Origin: Cesiribacter andamanensis AMV16
GTDB taxonomy: Bacteria > Bacteroidota > Bacteroidia > Cytophagales > Cyclobacteriaceae
Direction of reading: 5' to 3'
DNA length: 42,125 bases
Assembly: GCF_000348925.1 (NCBI RefSeq)
Contig: NZ_AODQ01000028.1
Span: forward strand, 1-42,125
The position numbers and the translations under genes are program-made. A model generated the notes under the pieces. The model searched no databases. It saw only the letters and a program-made list of their open reading frames with translations, and was not told the origin of the DNA. Each line of letters begins with the position of its first letter. The first letter of the stretch is position 1. Positions 8,420-16,627 of the stretch are shown piece after piece.

Positions 8420-8450
8420 AAATCACTAGATTACTAAGCAGCAATGTAAG

Positions 8451-8490
8451 AACTGCCTGCTCCGACTGGGGGCAGGCAGTTTAATTTAAT
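8451..8490 (+). terminator. Hairpin terminator after the rhodanese gene
   Basis: A perfect 10-bp stem AACTGCCTGC/GCAGGCAGTT with an 11-nt loop is followed by an A/T-rich TTAATTTAAT stretch. Confidence 0.65.
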
Positions 8491-8513
8491 GGTAGTGAAG
8501 TAAGCTGCTCATC

Positions 8514-8590
8514 GCTGGTGCGAGCGTTTCGCTCGTATGCCCTTTTAATTTTCAAACACTATGAAGTACGAGCTGTACGCTCACACTAGC
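8514..8590. repeat. Intergenic REP-like inverted repeat
   Basis: The outer arms 8514-8527 and 8577-8590 match 12 of 14 positions as an inverted repeat. The left arm contains a perfect small hairpin CGAGCG-TTT-CGCTCG (8521-8535). The layout resembles short palindromic intergenic repeats; no second copy is in the window. Confidence 0.5.
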
Positions 8591-8648
8591 CCAATTCTGC
8601 TTTCAGCCGATGCGGGTAGATCCGCCAAACCCAGACCCCTCCCCCTTC

Positions 8649-8693
8649 TGTGATTTTTATCACTGTATACCCCCTGAGCAGTGTCTACTTTTG
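8649..8693 (+). promoter_or_regulatory. CRP/FNR-type operator plus -7 box for the usp-yeeE unit
   Basis: TGTGATTTTTATCACT lies at 8649-8664 and TACTTTTG at 8686-8693, with a centre-to-box distance of 36.5 nt. Confidence 0.75.
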
Positions 8694-8746
8694 CATTAGC
8701 ATTCAGGAGAATCCTGCAAAAGCACCTCAACCCAAGCATTTGTTCT

Positions 8747-9577
8747 ATGAAAAAGATAGTAGTACCTACCGACCTTTCCGAGCTGTCGGGCTATGCCCTG
8801 ACGCTGGCTCAAAAATTTGCCCGCCAGAGCGGAGCCGAAATTCTGGCGCTTACGGTGGTGCCTACCCCTGCCGACGCCGTTTTTACCCGTGATGGCGAGC
8901 TGGCTGAGGACGAAGATTTTGACCTGGCCACCTTAAAAAAGGAGATGCAGAAAAGCAGGGAACGCCTGGCCGGCTGGATCAGCCAGTCGGGCATTGCTGC
9001 CACCCCCATTGTAAAAGCAGGCAACTTAACCGACCAGATCCTGCACTGCACCAAAAAGGAAGGCATTGACCTGGTGGTGATGGGCACCCACGGGCTTAAC
9101 GGCCTGCGGGAGCTGATTGCCGATTCTGTAACCGAGCAGGTGGTGCGTCAGTCGTCCGTGCCGGTGCTGTCACTCAAATGCGACCGCTCCGATCTGGAGA
9201 TCAAAAATATTGTACTGGCCAGCAAGTTTGATGCCATCACCCCCCGGCAAATCGGGTTTATCAAGGAACTGCAACAGGCTTTTGGGGCCACCATTCACCT
9301 GCTACGCATTGTAACCCCCTCCGACTTTAAGTCCAGCCGCTACCTGCAGGAGCATATGGAGGCTTTTGCTGCGGCAAACGGGCTTACCAACGTAGCCCAC
9401 CACATCTGGGCTGATAAGGATGTGGAATCCGGCATCTTACATTTTACTCAGGATAGGGGAATGGACATGATCTGCATTGGTGTTGAGAAAGACAAGCTCA
9501 GCAAGCTGTTTCAGAAACACGTATCTTCAGCCCTGGTCAACCATGTATTTTACCCGGTACTGACCTTTAAAATATAA
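8747..9577 (+). CDS. Tandem universal stress protein (UspA family)
   Basis: This 276-residue protein has two Usp folds. The first (about residues 1-145) starts MKKIVVPTDLSELS and ends with VVMGTHGLNGLRELIADSV, a good fit to the ATP-binding G-x2-G-x9-G(S/T) region. The second (about 150-276) keeps the fold pattern but has ICIGVEKDKLSKLF in place of the glycine motif, so it probably does not bind nucleotide. Usp proteins respond to redox and energy stress; here the gene is led by a CRP-type promoter and is followed after 26 nt by the YeeE gene, which ties it to the sulfur regulon. The Met at 8747 is chosen because an in-frame Met at 8681 lies inside the promoter. Confidence 0.9.
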   Translation: MKKIVVPTDLSELSGYALTLAQKFARQSGAEILALTVVPTPADAVFTRDGELAEDEDFDLATLKKEMQKSRERLAGWISQSGIAATPIVKAGNLTDQILHCTKKEGIDLVVMGTHGLNGLRELIADSVTEQVVRQSSVPVLSLKCDRSDLEIKNIVLASKFDAITPRQIGFIKELQQAFGATIHLLRIVTPSDFKSSRYLQEHMEAFAAANGLTNVAHHIWADKDVESGILHFTQDRGMDMICIGVEKDKLSKLFQKHVSSALVNHVFYPVLTFKI

Positions 9578-9603
9578 CATAGCACTAAACTACCCTATAT
9601 ATA

Positions 9604-10170
9604 ATGTTAGAATTTGTAAGCCAACCCTGGCCCTGGTACGTTGCCGGGCCGCTCATTGCCCTCACCATGTTTTTACTCTTATTCTTTGGCAAGAACTTTG
9701 GCGTATCCAGCACCCTGCGCACTGGGTGTGCCATTGGCGGGGCCGGAAAGATCAATGATTTCTTTGATTTCAACTGGAAGAGCCAGATCTGGAACCTGGT
9801 GTTTGTAGGCGGTATGGTGGTAGGGGGCTTTATTGCCGCCACCTGGCTGCAGCAGCCCGACCCCATACCCCTGGCGCCCGATACCGTGCAGAAGCTGCAG
9901 GAGATGGGCATTACCAATCCGGGCGAGGAGTATCTCCCCAGCGAGATCTTTAGCTGGGAGGGGCTGTTCACCCTGCGGGGCTTTATTCTGCTCGTAATAG
10001 GGGGCTTTCTGGTAGGCTTCGGTGCCCGCTATGCCGGTGGCTGTACCTCGGGCCATGCCATCAGCGGCCTGAGCGATCTGCAGCTGCCATCCCTGATTGC
10101 GGTAATTGGCTTCTTTATCGGCGGCCTGCTGATGACCTATCTGTTCTTACCCCTAATTCTGCAGCTGTAA
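9604..10170 (+). CDS. YeeE/YedE-family transporter, first half (GGCTSGH motif)
   Basis: This 188-residue inner-membrane protein has about four hydrophobic helices. It carries the family signature [16 protein letters not shown] near residue 143, where the Cys sits in the membrane path and is thought to handle thiosulfate or another sulfur species. A further Cys lies in [10 protein letters not shown]. The classical YeeE/YedE transporter is about twice as long; here the second half is a separate gene at 10296 with the partner motif GACPGPM. It lies 26 nt behind the Usp gene and is probably co-transcribed. Import of thiosulfate or a related sulfur compound is inferred from the family and the island. 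Confidence 0.88.
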   Translation: MLEFVSQPWPWYVAGPLIALTMFLLLFFGKNFGVSSTLRTGCAIGGAGKINDFFDFNWKSQIWNLVFVGGMVVGGFIAATWLQQPDPIPLAPDTVQKLQEMGITNPGEEYLPSEIFSWEGLFTLRGFILLVIGGFLVGFGARYAGGCTSGHAISGLSDLQLPSLIAVIGFFIGGLLMTYLFLPLILQL

Positions 10171-10295
10171 TCGCTTGCTGCGGATCTTTGAGACAAAGAA
10201 ATGGGCATAGGGTAAAGTGAGGGGCCTCTTTTGTTCCAATTCACAATACACTATACCCTATACATTCCACACCCTTATAAACTGACAACTACCCC

Positions 10296-10709
10296 ATGAA
10301 ATACATACGTTTTGCTCTGATTGGCATTTTCTTTGGCATTATCATGACCAAATCGCAGGCCATCTCCTGGTACCGTATCTATGAGATGTTCCGCTTTGAT
10401 GCCTTCCACATGTACGGCATCATTGGTTCGGCCGTAACCCTGGGCGTCATTGGCGTGGCGCTGATCAAAAAGTACAAGCTCCGGTCAACCGACGGCACCC
10501 CCATTACTTTTTCACCCAAGGACATGAGCATTCCACGCTACCTGTTTGGGGGAACGCTCTTTGGCCTTGGCTGGGCCATGACGGGCGCCTGCCCTGGCCC
10601 CATGTACACCCTGATTGGCGGGGGCTTTTCGGTGATTCTGGTAGTATTGGCCAGTGCGCTGCTGGGTACCCTGGCCTATGGCATGCTCCGAAAATGGCTG
10701 CCTCACTAA
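10296..10709 (+). CDS. YeeE/YedE-family transporter, second half (DUF6691-like, GACPGPM motif)
   Basis: This 137-residue membrane protein pairs with the preceding gene to make a two-subunit YeeE/YedE-type permease. Helices are visible at residues 4-22, 40-55, 80-95 and 105-130. The conserved motif is WAMTGACPGPMYTLIGGG, with its Cys in the region equivalent to the second conserved Cys of fused YeeE proteins. The 125-bp gap to the first half has no clear promoter or terminator, so co-transcription with usp and the first half is likely. The start follows a C/A-rich leader (CAACTACCCC) and matches the family's N-terminus (MKYIRFALIGIFFGIIMTKS). Confidence 0.88.
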   Translation: MKYIRFALIGIFFGIIMTKSQAISWYRIYEMFRFDAFHMYGIIGSAVTLGVIGVALIKKYKLRSTDGTPITFSPKDMSIPRYLFGGTLFGLGWAMTGACPGPMYTLIGGGFSVILVVLASALLGTLAYGMLRKWLPH

Positions 10710-10730
10710 TAATATGGACTATTGACTATG

Positions 10731-10908
10731 GACAATGGACTGGGGACAATAGCCTATAGACAATGGACAATGGACGGGGGATCGTGGACAAGCGATACAA
10801 TAAGCTCTGAGTCAGATGCTTGCAAAGGAGTGACACTTGTGTTGGATAGTATGATCTAATAGGAATACCCCCTCCATACTTAAAGCCCATTGTCCCCAGT
10901 CCATTGTC
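10731..10908. repeat. Perfect 20-bp inverted repeats among GGACAATGGAC-type degenerate repeats
   Basis: GACAATGGACTGGGGACAAT at 10731-10750 recurs as its exact reverse complement at 10889-10908. Further short variants (ATGGACAATGGAC, CTATAGACAATGG) surround both copies. The 224-bp gap 10710-10932 contains little else. Confidence 0.8.
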
Positions 10909-10932
10909 TAATATCAATTGTCTATAGTCCAA

Positions 10933-11373
10933 TTACCCCTGCAGCACCGGGAGGATTTCCTGCGGACTGGAGCTGGAAGAAAGAGCATCAAAATCTCCTT
11001 TTAAAACCTTCAGTGCTACTTTTTCCCGCTCTATCTCCCGACGGTTCCTGAACTTGAGCGCCCGGAAGACTGCCAGGGGCGGGCACCAGCCCTGCAGGCT
11101 GTGTTGGAGCAGAAAAGAAGCCACCACACCCGGCAGAATCAGCCAGCGCTTGTCTACCCATGTGCCCAGCAGCACCCCTGAAATGGTAAAGCTGGCAGCC
11201 GTGGTGGCCAGGGCCCGTTCCAGGTCCCACTCTCCGTTGAGCTCGTCAATGCGCTGCCGGATAGCGGCTTTTGAGGCGCCGCTGTAGCTGGCCACCTGCG
11301 CTTCTATCTGCTGATCGATCTGGCGATTGATCTTGTCGGGGGTGCTTTCTCGTACACGGTCTTTGGTTTCCAT
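10933..11373 (-). CDS. DUF2892 (YgaP-like) membrane protein
   Basis: This 146-residue protein has a hydrophilic, charged N-terminus (about residues 1-55), then the DUF2892 inner-membrane hairpin: WDLERALATTAASFTISGVLLG, LILPGVVASFLLQHSLQGWCPP. The GWCP motif at the end of the second helix is the family hallmark. In YgaP the same membrane domain is fused to a rhodanese, so the gene fits the island. The charged C-terminus ends in a Ser-rich tail. Start 11373 is preferred to upstream in-frame Mets because the sequence becomes family-like from METKDRVRESTPDK, and because extension would run into the divergent MFS gene. It is divergent from that transporter across 70 bp. Confidence 0.82.
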   Translation of the reverse strand: METKDRVRESTPDKINRQIDQQIEAQVASYSGASKAAIRQRIDELNGEWDLERALATTAASFTISGVLLGTWVDKRWLILPGVVASFLLQHSLQGWCPPLAVFRALKFRNRREIEREKVALKVLKGDFDALSSSSSPQEILPVLQG

Positions 11374-11443
11374 AAACACTCTTTTATAGCGGAACACCAA
11401 AATAGGGCAATGGTTTGTCCGCATAAATTCCGAATTTGACCCT

Positions 11444-12733
11444 ATGCCTGTTACACCTGCGCACCCTCGACCGCTACAAGAGTCCCGCCAGCCCATCCGG
11501 TTGGGCCTAAAGGAAAACTGGCAACAGTTTGCCCTGCTGGTGCTGGTCAATGTATTCGTAGGGGGTATGGTGGGCCTGGAGCGCACGGTGGTGCCCCTGA
11601 TTGGTACAGAGGTATTTCAGATCGGTTCTGAGGTGGTGATCTTTTCCTTTATTATTGCCTTTGGCGTGGTAAAGGCGGTTACCAATCTGGTCTCGGGCTT
11701 GCTGGCCGACCGCTACACCCGCAAGCGAATCCTGATCCTGGGCTGGCTGGTGGGCATACCGGTGCCCTTTCTGCTGGGCTGGGGCCCTTCCTGGAACTGG
11801 ATTCTGCTGGCCAATGTGTTGCTGGGCATCAGCCAGGGGCTGGCCTGGTCCATGACGGTGAACATGAAGATAGACCTGGTAGGCCCTCGCAAACGGGGGC
11901 TGGCCATGGGCCTGAACGAAGCAGCCGGCTATGGGGCCGTGGGCCTTACGGCTCTGCTTACCGGCTACCTGGCGTCGGCCTACGGCCTGCGGCCCGAACC
12001 CTTCTACATCGGCATTTTCTATACCGGGGCGGGCTTGCTTATCTCCTGGTTTCTGGTGCGCGACACACGGGCACACGCTCAGCTGGAGGGTCGCCAGATC
12101 AGTAAAACCAGCGTTGGCGAAAAAGCGCATACCCCCAAAACACACTGGGTCTTTGCCGAAACCAGCTGGCGCAACAAAACGCTCTTTTCCGTATCGCAGG
12201 CGGGACTGGTCAATAACCTGAACGATGGCATGTCCTGGGGCGTATTCCCCCTGCTGTTTGTCTCCGCTGGCGTTGGCCTGGAGGGGGTAGGCTGGATCAA
12301 GGCCATTTATCCGGTAGTGTGGGGCGTGGGCCAGGTGATTACCGGTCCGCTGTCCGATCGCATTGGCAGAAAGCCCCTGATCGTCTGGGGCATGTTTTTG
12401 CAGGCGCTGGGGCATGTTGTCATCGGGCTGGGCATGGCGCATCCTTTTGCGGCCGGTATGCTGGGCTCGGTGCTGCTGGGCATGGGCACCGCCATGGTGT
12501 ATCCGGCCCTGCTGGCGGCTGTCAGTGATGCGGCCCACCCCAGCTGGCGCGCTTCTTCGGTAGGGGTGTATCGCTTCTGGCGGGATATGGGCTATGCCGT
12601 AGGCGCCCTGATGGCGGGGGTGGTGGCGGCTGTATTGGGCCTGGAGTGGGCCATACATGCGGCAGGGCTGCTCACCTTTCTCTCCGGTGTGCTGGTCTGG
12701 CGCAGCATGCAGGAAACACTGCCCGGGCGCTAA
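11444..12733 (+). CDS. Major facilitator superfamily transporter
   Basis: This 429-residue inner-membrane protein has twelve predicted helices. The loop-2/3 motif GLLADRYTRKRILI appears near residue 85 and its repeat GPLSDRIGRKPLIV near residue 300, which identify the MFS fold. The central cytoplasmic loop is about 45 residues and hydrophilic (DTRAHAQLEGRQISKTS). Such single MFS genes export drugs or metabolites, or take up anions; the substrate cannot be read from the sequence. The gene is divergent from the DUF2892 gene. Its TAA stop (12731-12733) overlaps, tail to tail, the TAG stop of the beta-barrel gene on the other strand in the shared bases CTAA. Confidence 0.88.
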   Translation: MPVTPAHPRPLQESRQPIRLGLKENWQQFALLVLVNVFVGGMVGLERTVVPLIGTEVFQIGSEVVIFSFIIAFGVVKAVTNLVSGLLADRYTRKRILILGWLVGIPVPFLLGWGPSWNWILLANVLLGISQGLAWSMTVNMKIDLVGPRKRGLAMGLNEAAGYGAVGLTALLTGYLASAYGLRPEPFYIGIFYTGAGLLISWFLVRDTRAHAQLEGRQISKTSVGEKAHTPKTHWVFAETSWRNKTLFSVSQAGLVNNLNDGMSWGVFPLLFVSAGVGLEGVGWIKAIYPVVWGVGQVITGPLSDRIGRKPLIVWGMFLQALGHVVIGLGMAHPFAAGMLGSVLLGMGTAMVYPALLAAVSDAAHPSWRASSVGVYRFWRDMGYAVGALMAGVVAAVLGLEWAIHAAGLLTFLSGVLVWRSMQETLPGR

Positions 12734-14100
12734 GGCATCATGGCCGTGGGGAACAGCCGCAGGTAGAGCTGTGCGCTTAGCGGCAGGCTCCCGTAGTACG
12801 GATGCAAATCGCTATCCCCCCTAAAAATGCTTAGCTGTGCCCCAAGATGCGTTTTTACGGTTCCGATTTTCAGCAGCTGGCGGTTAGCACCAACCGTAAG
12901 GGCATGAATGCCAAAAATAGCATCATGGCCGAATTCATCCTCTTCAAAACCCAGCTCCTCGGCCGACTTCTGTAGCCATTCATAGCGTGCATAGAGCGCA
13001 TAAGTATTGCGCTGCAGGTTTGACTCCAGCAAAACCGAATGTTCCTTGTGGTTGGCATCTACCCAGTTATAGCCCCAATTGAGGGTAGTGGTCCAGAAAT
13101 GATCATCGCCCGCCAGTTTTTTGCCATAGAGCACAGAGGCCGTACTGCGATACACATCCTCATCGGGCTCAATGGATTCGGGGCTTTTTACATAGGCCGT
13201 TGACGCCTGCAGGCTCCACTGCGGGCTGGGGTTGTAGGTAAGCCGCAGGGCCCGGGAATCAAAACGCGGTTTGTCAAAATCATACCGCTGTTCGTCGGGC
13301 TCCCGGCCGGTAAAAGAGGAGCCTTCAATCTTGAGATTGCGGTAGCGAAAGCCCAGCGTAGCCACCCCAAAGGTAATGTGGGTAGCATCCTGCCAGTGGT
13401 GGCCTAAAGGGGAATCAGGGTTGTTAAGGGCGGAAGGGCGGTGCATAAAGGCTACATTGCTGAGGGCGGGCTCCCCGGGATAGCCCAGATACAGAAATAT
13501 ATCTGCCTCCGAAGAGAGCATATGGGTATAGCCGATGGATAGCTCACTAAAGAGATCGTGGGGGTGCTGCCGGTCTATCAGGGGCTGGTCGTTATAGGTT
13601 TCCCCGGTCTGAAACAGCAGTGGGTACCCATTGCCACCCACCGTCAGAGGATCTAAGGAAATCATGGCGCTGAAGCGAAACAATCCCCTTGCGCCTACAG
13701 GACGCTGGCCCATCAGCATAAACCAGTTTGGCACATCAAACTGGGTATCCCCTCGCTGGCCCTTTTCAAAAACGTCCTGCTTGTTGTAGCGGAAAAATAC
13801 ATTGTAGTGCAGCATAAACATCCACTCCCGGGCATGGAACATATTGCCGTACATGGGCGATTCGTCGGGCAGCCAGCCGGTTCCGGAGGCATTCCGGGTC
13901 ATGGGGAGGTTGCGGGAGAAGGCGTGTGACATAGGCGTGCCCTGATGCTGCATCTGGCCATGTTGCTGGCTGGCCTGCTGCAGGTGTTGAGTAGTATCCT
14001 GCTGCTGTTTTTGTTGATGCTGCTGATGTCCCTCATGCTGGGCTGCTAAAGGGAGGGAAAGGATCGTCAACAGGAGCAGGCTTGATAAAAGAATTTTCAT
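12730..14100 (-). CDS. His/Met-rich N-terminus outer-membrane barrel protein of the copper locus
   Basis: This 456-residue exported protein has a signal peptide ending near LAAQ, then an N-terminal stretch packed with His, Gln and Met (HEGHQQHQQKQQQ, HGQMQHQGTPMSH) that should bind Cu(I)/Ag(I). The rest looks like a beta-barrel with alternating aromatic strands and conserved blocks such as DESPMYGNMFHAREWMFM and DRQHPHDLF, which I recognise as a conserved hypothetical family found beside heavy-metal ATPases in Bacteroidota. It probably lets copper exported by the adjacent CopB leave the periplasm, or sequesters it; this is inference. The start is the Met at 14100 (alternative MSM at 14106). 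It follows the ATPase stop by 47 nt, so the two form an operon. Confidence 0.75.
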   Translation of the reverse strand: MKILLSSLLLLTILSLPLAAQHEGHQQHQQKQQQDTTQHLQQASQQHGQMQHQGTPMSHAFSRNLPMTRNASGTGWLPDESPMYGNMFHAREWMFMLHYNVFFRYNKQDVFEKGQRGDTQFDVPNWFMLMGQRPVGARGLFRFSAMISLDPLTVGGNGYPLLFQTGETYNDQPLIDRQHPHDLFSELSIGYTHMLSSEADIFLYLGYPGEPALSNVAFMHRPSALNNPDSPLGHHWQDATHITFGVATLGFRYRNLKIEGSSFTGREPDEQRYDFDKPRFDSRALRLTYNPSPQWSLQASTAYVKSPESIEPDEDVYRSTASVLYGKKLAGDDHFWTTTLNWGYNWVDANHKEHSVLLESNLQRNTYALYARYEWLQKSAEELGFEEDEFGHDAIFGIHALTVGANRQLLKIGTVKTHLGAQLSIFRGDSDLHPYYGSLPLSAQLYLRLFPTAMMP

Positions 14101-14147
14101 GCTCATAACCAGTGGTGAATTTGAAAAAATAGGAAGCAATAGCCGTG

Positions 14148-16361
14148 TTAACGCTTAATTTGCCTTTTCAGCAGCTGTGCATTAATGGCGACAATGATGG
14201 TACTCAAAGACATGAGCGCTGCACCCACAGCCGGAGAGATCATGATGCCCTGCTGATAGAGCACCCCTGCTGCCAATGGTAAGGCAATGATGTTGTAACC
14301 GGTGGCCCAGATCAGGTTCTGGATCATTTTGCGGTAGGTGGCTTTGCCAAAGAGAATCAGCGAGGCAATGTCCTGCGGGTTGCTGTTTACCAGGATGATG
14401 TCGGCTGTTTCGGCGGCCACATCGGTACCGGAGCCTACCGCAATGCCCACATCGGCCTGGGCCAGGGCGGGGGCATCATTTACCCCATCGCCGGTCATGG
14501 CCACAAATTCTCCTTTTGCCTGCAGCTCCTTTGCTTTTTCCAGTTTTTCGTGTGGCAGCACATTGGCCATATACCCATCCATGCCAAGGGCCTGGCTTAC
14601 ACTTTTGGCTACCCGCTCGTTATCGCCAGTGATCAGCAGGTTTTTGATGCCGTTTTCTTTCAGCACCCGAATGGCCTCTGCCGATTCGGGCCGGATCTGA
14701 TCCCGAAGGGTGATGTAGCCCACTACCTGGCCTTCTATCATCACGTAAACAACAGTCTCTACGCCTTCTTCGGCGGCATTGGCAGGAACGGCTATGGTAT
14801 ATTCTTTGATGTAGGTAGGACCTACTACTTTAATATCCTTACCTTCTACCTGGCCTTCCAGGCCTTTGCCGGGCAGGTAGTTGAATGATTGAGAGGGAGG
14901 TACAGTTATGCCTTCTTCCTTTGCCTTTTTCAGGATTCCCAGTGCAATGTAGTGCTCGGAGTTTTGCTCAACGCCAGCAGCCAGGCGTAGCATTTCCTGT
15001 TTGCTGATCCCTTCTCCGAAGGTGACCACTTGCGCCACGGCATGCGATCCCTGGGTAAGCGTACCGGTTTTGTCGAAGAGGATGGTCGTGATGTTGCGGG
15101 AATTCTCAAAGGCTGTTCTGTTGCGGATCAGCAGTCCATTCTTGGCCGATACAGCTGTAGAGATGGCTACCACCAGGGGGATGGCCAGGCCCAACGCATG
15201 CGGACAGGAAATCACCATCACGGTGACCATGCGCTCCAGGGCAAAGTCCAGTTCGGCTCCGGCAATGAGCCAGGCAGCAAAGGTGATAAACCCAGCCGAC
15301 AGGGCTACATAGGTAAGCCACTTGGCGGCACGGTCGGCCAGGCGCTGGGTTTCTGATTTTGTCTTCTGTGCCCCCTGCACCAGATTGATGACCTTTTTCA
15401 GGTAGCTTTCCTCACCGGTATGCTCTACCTGTACCTGCAGGGAGCCATTGCCGTTGATGGAGCCGCCGATTACTTTATCTCCCCCTGTTTTCTGCACCGG
15501 TTTGCTTTCGCCGGTGAGCATGCTTTCGTTCAAATAACTTTCCCCCTGGGTTACCAGGCCATCAGCTGGCACTTTTTCGCCGGGCTTTACCAGAATTACA
15601 TCGCCCTTTTGCAACTCCCCGATCGGGATTTGAAGGATTTGTCCCCCACGGATCACATGGGCGGTGGCGGGCATCATGCTTACGAGCAACTCCAGGGCTT
15701 TGGAAGCACCCAGTACGGATTTCATTTCAATCCAGTGCCCCAGCAGCATCACCACAATCAGGGTGGCCAGTTCCCAGAAGAAATCCATGCCTTCCAGTCC
15801 AAAAGCAACGGCCGTGCTGTAGACATAGGCCACCGTAATGGCAACGCCAATGAGCGTCATCATGCCGGGAGATCCCTTTTTCACCTCTTCTACCAGTCCT
15901 GTCAGAAAAGGCCAGCCCCCGTAGAAATAGATGACAGAGGAAAGACCAAAGGCGATGTAACCGGCATAAGGCACCTCAAGCTCAAAGCCCAGGATGTGCT
16001 GCACCATGGGGCTTAGCAGGATTACCGGGATGGATAGGATCAGGGAGATCCAGAAGCGGCGCTTAAAATCCTGGATCATCATGCGGTGATGATCGCCATG
16101 GGAATGGCCCCCATGCTCTTCGTGCATATCGCCGTGCCCGCTATGATCTGCTGGCATGTCATGTCCCTGATGCGTGGGATGTGCCCCATGCCTGGGATGC
16201 GCTGCTGGCCTATCTTTAGGGGTATCACCTAACTTTTCTTTATCCGGAATAGCCTGTTCGTGCGCATGCAGCGTTTTTTCCGCCAGATGGTCCCGGGTCC
16301 TGTTGACTTGATCGTTGGCCTTTTCCTTAGGCCTGTGATCGTGGTGATGTGAGTGGTCCAT
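14148..16361 (-). CDS. copB: CopB-type Cu/Ag-translocating P-type ATPase
   Basis: This 737-residue P1B-ATPase has a cytoplasmic N-terminus of about 105 residues rich in His (HSHHHDHRPK, HPRHGAHPTHQGHD, HGGHSHGDHHRM) instead of a CxxC metal domain. The actuator motif LTGESKPV, the membrane motif SCPHALGLAIP, the phosphorylation site DKTGTLTQG and the hinge MTGDGVNDAPALAQAD are all present. CPH in place of CPC defines the CopB subgroup, which exports Cu+/Cu2+ or Ag+ from the cytoplasm. The length is normal and the frame intact. It leads a two-gene operon with the His/Met-rich barrel protein and is divergent from the DUF2911 lipoprotein across about 265 bp. Confidence 0.95.
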   Translation of the reverse strand: MDHSHHHDHRPKEKANDQVNRTRDHLAEKTLHAHEQAIPDKEKLGDTPKDRPAAHPRHGAHPTHQGHDMPADHSGHGDMHEEHGGHSHGDHHRMMIQDFKRRFWISLILSIPVILLSPMVQHILGFELEVPYAGYIAFGLSSVIYFYGGWPFLTGLVEEVKKGSPGMMTLIGVAITVAYVYSTAVAFGLEGMDFFWELATLIVVMLLGHWIEMKSVLGASKALELLVSMMPATAHVIRGGQILQIPIGELQKGDVILVKPGEKVPADGLVTQGESYLNESMLTGESKPVQKTGGDKVIGGSINGNGSLQVQVEHTGEESYLKKVINLVQGAQKTKSETQRLADRAAKWLTYVALSAGFITFAAWLIAGAELDFALERMVTVMVISCPHALGLAIPLVVAISTAVSAKNGLLIRNRTAFENSRNITTILFDKTGTLTQGSHAVAQVVTFGEGISKQEMLRLAAGVEQNSEHYIALGILKKAKEEGITVPPSQSFNYLPGKGLEGQVEGKDIKVVGPTYIKEYTIAVPANAAEEGVETVVYVMIEGQVVGYITLRDQIRPESAEAIRVLKENGIKNLLITGDNERVAKSVSQALGMDGYMANVLPHEKLEKAKELQAKGEFVAMTGDGVNDAPALAQADVGIAVGSGTDVAAETADIILVNSNPQDIASLILFGKATYRKMIQNLIWATGYNIIALPLAAGVLYQQGIMISPAVGAALMSLSTIIVAINAQLLKRQIKR

Positions 16362-16627
16362 ATATAAAAAGTTTTATGAACGGCAGGGCAGCATAAAAAG
16401 CTCAATGAGCTATTATTATGAATCCATTTATGTTCAAAAAGTTATGATGCTTTGCCTGGAGCCAAGTTAGCCAAGTATCTGCTTGTACTATTTATAGAAC
16501 TTTGTAATGGATGTATATCTTTTTACTATCAGCAAAAGGCAGCGTGGTCTAAGGTCGCAGGTTTCTTATTATGTACTAGTCTTGGCTTTTTTCAGCATAT
16601 TTGCGCCGGCAGTTTATAGAATCATCC

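Noticed and set aside
10826-10841. Possible seventh CRP-like site AGTGACACTTGTGTTG
   Set aside because: The right half does not match TCACA, and no -7 box or gene start lies at the expected distance.
11507-12658. Minus-strand frame of 383 codons opposite the MFS gene
   Set aside because: It has a His/Gln-rich composition with no membrane helices or motifs, whereas the plus strand shows two MFS signature loops.
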